Below are positions 62,590 through 64,000 of a DNA stretch of 64,000 nucleotides, one piece after another. Below the pieces are notes generated by a model. It worked only from the letters and a program-made list of their open reading frames with translations, was not told the origin of the DNA and searched no databases. The position numbers and the translations under genes are program-made. Each line of letters begins with the position of its first letter. The stretch's first letter is position 1. The DNA comes from Rhizophlyctis rosea (taxonomy: Eukaryota > Chytridiomycota > Chytridiomycetes > Rhizophlyctidales > Rhizophlyctidaceae): assembly GCA_027596075.1 (NCBI GenBank), contig JADGJC010000128.1, positions 44,502 through 108,501 on the forward strand, in the 5' to 3' direction.

Positions 62590-63197
62590 AAATGCACGAT
62601 GACATTTTGGTTTGGGGTGGATTTTTGAGTGCCCCTTCTTTTGTTGAAAGTTCGCAATTCGAAATATTCCGTGGATGGAGCCAATTTTGGAGGGAGAGGG
62701 GAGATGATGAAAAGGAAACAAGCCGAACAAACCAAGGTTGATACCGTAGCAACCGCATATAGGCAACTTCCGAAAAAAGGCAAAATTGCGCTGAGGTATT
62801 GAGGTTGTGGTAAAATTTATGGGGCTACAGCAGCTACCCATTGGAACGCTTTTCGTGCGCTATTTGGGTTTCCACGGTAGACACTGGGTTGCCATCAAAT
62901 CAGGATGCAAAACCGGAGGGATTGGTGCTCAACTTTCGAGCAGGCTTTGTTGTGAAGGATACGGCCGAGTGCCAGTGGTGATCTTCATCCTTGCGTTCCC
63001 ACATTCGCAAACGCGACAGCGTCAGCATATCTCTACCACCTAACTACTGATACCTAGTCGTCTTGTATCACTCTCTTCAGTCAATAATACTGTCGATCCA
63101 CCGCTCGAATTGTGAGCGAGTTGTTTGCACCAGCAATCGGGCAGGCCAAATATAGTTGTCACTCCCATATTTCGATCAGATTACCCCGCCTTGCCTC
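62590..63197. other. Intergenic, Pet117 promoter
   Basis: 608 bp between two plus-strand genes. Minus frames of up to 188 codons overlap the end of the orphan gene but have no domain. Nothing recognised. Confidence 0.5.
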
Positions 63198-63594
63198 ATG
63201 TCCCGCGCCTCAAAACTCACATTCGCAGGCTCACTAGTCTTCGCACTCTCCACAATAGTTGGCGTACACATAATGAAAGAAACACAAGCAGACGTAAATA
63301 TAGTCCTATGCACCGTTCTTGAGCGTATACATATCACACTTAGCCACGTCTAAACTCACGCTGACTCCAGAAAATTGCTTATTTTTCCAGGTCCGCCGTC
63401 AAGGTCTAGACCGCGACGACGAACGACGCAAAAAGCACCGTGAGAACGCTGCAGAGTATGACCGACAAGTCGAGTTGCGGAAAGAGTTGGAGAGGGAGCA
63501 GAAGGTGGTTGAGGGTGGGGATGCATCAACGAATTCGTCACTGGCGGCTTCTTCGTCAATAGGAAGTGGACGGCCAGCATTGGCCGCAACGTAA
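63198..63594 (+). CDS. PET117: Pet117-like cytochrome c oxidase assembly factor
   Basis: Two exons (63198-63293, 63391-63594; phase 0) give 99 residues. It begins SRASKLTFAGSLVFALSTIV, one transmembrane or import segment with the SRASK signature of Pet117, then GVHIMKETQAD joined to VRRQGLDRDDERRKKHRENA, a charged helix, and a Ser/Gly-rich tail. Pet117 is a small inner-membrane protein that couples heme a synthesis (Cox15) to complex IV assembly. The conserved QGL-x-RD-x-R motif directly after the splice confirms the junction. The family is usually 70-110 residues long. Confidence 0.88.
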
Positions 63595-63870
63595 GGGGCT
63601 AAGTTGCATGTGGTTCGCTCACGAAGATAGTCCAGGAAGATGCTTGTACAGTAACTATCATAGGGTTTTATTTTAGATATCCAATTATTTAGTAGAAAGA
63701 TCAGATAGTTGGGCAGAATTGCAATTGACCAAGAAAATTCATTGCAAGCAGAAAGCTGTATTCTGAATGGACGATGATACATTTGTACAGTGCGCAAAAA
63801 AGTATGGAAACTTGGTCAACAAGCAAATGCAAAATGAACGCCAAAAAGACTGAATGGCACGCAAGCCAGT

Positions 63871-64000
63871 TTAGTACCTCCCGCGACGACCTCCATCAAA
63901 ATTCCCACCACGCCCACCCACCCCGCCCGACCCCAAACCAAGTCCTCCACGGGCACCACCCCTTCGGCCCCGTGCGCGGCGGGCCCCGCCGGCCGGGCAC
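63871..64000 (-). CDS. 3' end of gene with RGG/Gly-rich C-terminus (partial)
   Basis: The minus strand reads in one open frame from the window edge to a TAA at 63871-63873. The 42 visible residues are Gly/Arg-rich with RGG-type motifs (RARGRRGGARGG, GGVGGRGGNFDGG, ending RRGRY). Such tails are typical of RNA-binding proteins (fibrillarin, LSm4, hnRNP-like), but the domain that would tell which lies outside the window. Confidence 0.6.
   Translation of the reverse strand, partial: CPAGGARRARGRRGGARGGLGLGSGGVGGRGGNFDGGRRGRY

Overview
The window is nuclear DNA of an intron-rich, gene-dense eukaryote, most likely a zoosporic (chytrid-type) fungus. Genes lie about 0.2-1.4 kb apart on both strands and are cut by many short introns (mostly about 50-95 nt) with GTRNGT-like donors and CAG/TAG acceptors, plus at least six AAG acceptors. 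Fungal markers include a ChAPs/exomer cargo adaptor, AIM24 and Pet117. Genes typical of flagellated lineages and generally absent from yeasts and moulds are also present: a two-domain adenylate kinase 8, a long coiled-coil protein with RPxSA motifs, and gamma-SNAP. Genus and species cannot be read from the window.

Layout. 0-5.8 kb: a 99-residue SANT/Myb protein with AT-hook motifs and a multi-exon Slo/BK-type potassium channel. 6.2-7.6 kb (minus): a Ser/Pro/Thr-rich orphan. 9.0-10.4 kb: a four-CBS protein. 11.0-14.3 kb: a 1,014-residue disordered protein. 14.7-19.7 kb (minus): AK8 and a disordered orphan. 20.4-23.6 kb: ChAPs. 23.9-25.9 kb (minus): a BolA3-type domain and AIM24, which can be spliced into one fusion protein. 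26.3-27.9 kb: F-box/ankyrin-like gene. 28.6-30.0 kb: medium-chain NADPH oxidoreductase with a clear TATA box and ACGCGT palindromes. 30.3-32.0 kb (minus): secreted, membrane-anchored GH26-like hydrolase. 33.1-38.4 kb: two more ankyrin genes around a DUF4291 gene; the second ankyrin gene (F-box) carries two compensating G-run frameshifts. 39.0-41.7 kb (minus): acidic nuclear-type protein. 42.1-43.8 kb: Sqt1/AAMP WD40. 43.9-45.4 kb (minus): gamma-SNAP, head to head with MCM3 (45.8-49.5 kb). 49.9-50.5 kb: APC11. 50.8-53.5 kb (minus): mitochondrial intermediate peptidase, interrupted by a 10-N assembly gap, head to head with a DUF6940 gene. 54.6-55.5 kb (minus): type I ER membrane protein. 55.5-57.6 kb: mostly empty, with an isochorismatase-like remnant. 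57.7-61.1 kb (minus): coiled-coil RPxSA protein. 61.4-62.6 kb: orphan. 63.2-63.6 kb: Pet117. The right edge cuts a minus-strand gene with an RGG-type C-terminus.

There is no operon-like logic. Several unrelated housekeeping genes share short head-to-head promoters. Mitochondrial functions (AIM24, BolA, MIP, Pet117) and cell-cycle/replication functions (MCM3, APC11) recur.

The strongest unusual observation is in APC11. The conserved N-terminus (MKVNIKKW) is restored only if a single nucleotide (position 49989) is an exon, flanked by a good branch site and CAG acceptor on the left and a GTAAGC donor on the right. This parallels the single-nucleotide exon published for Arabidopsis APC11. Second is a probable AIM24-BolA fusion. 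All exon boundaries were inferred by eye from frame, splice consensus and family conservation; none is supported by transcript data here.
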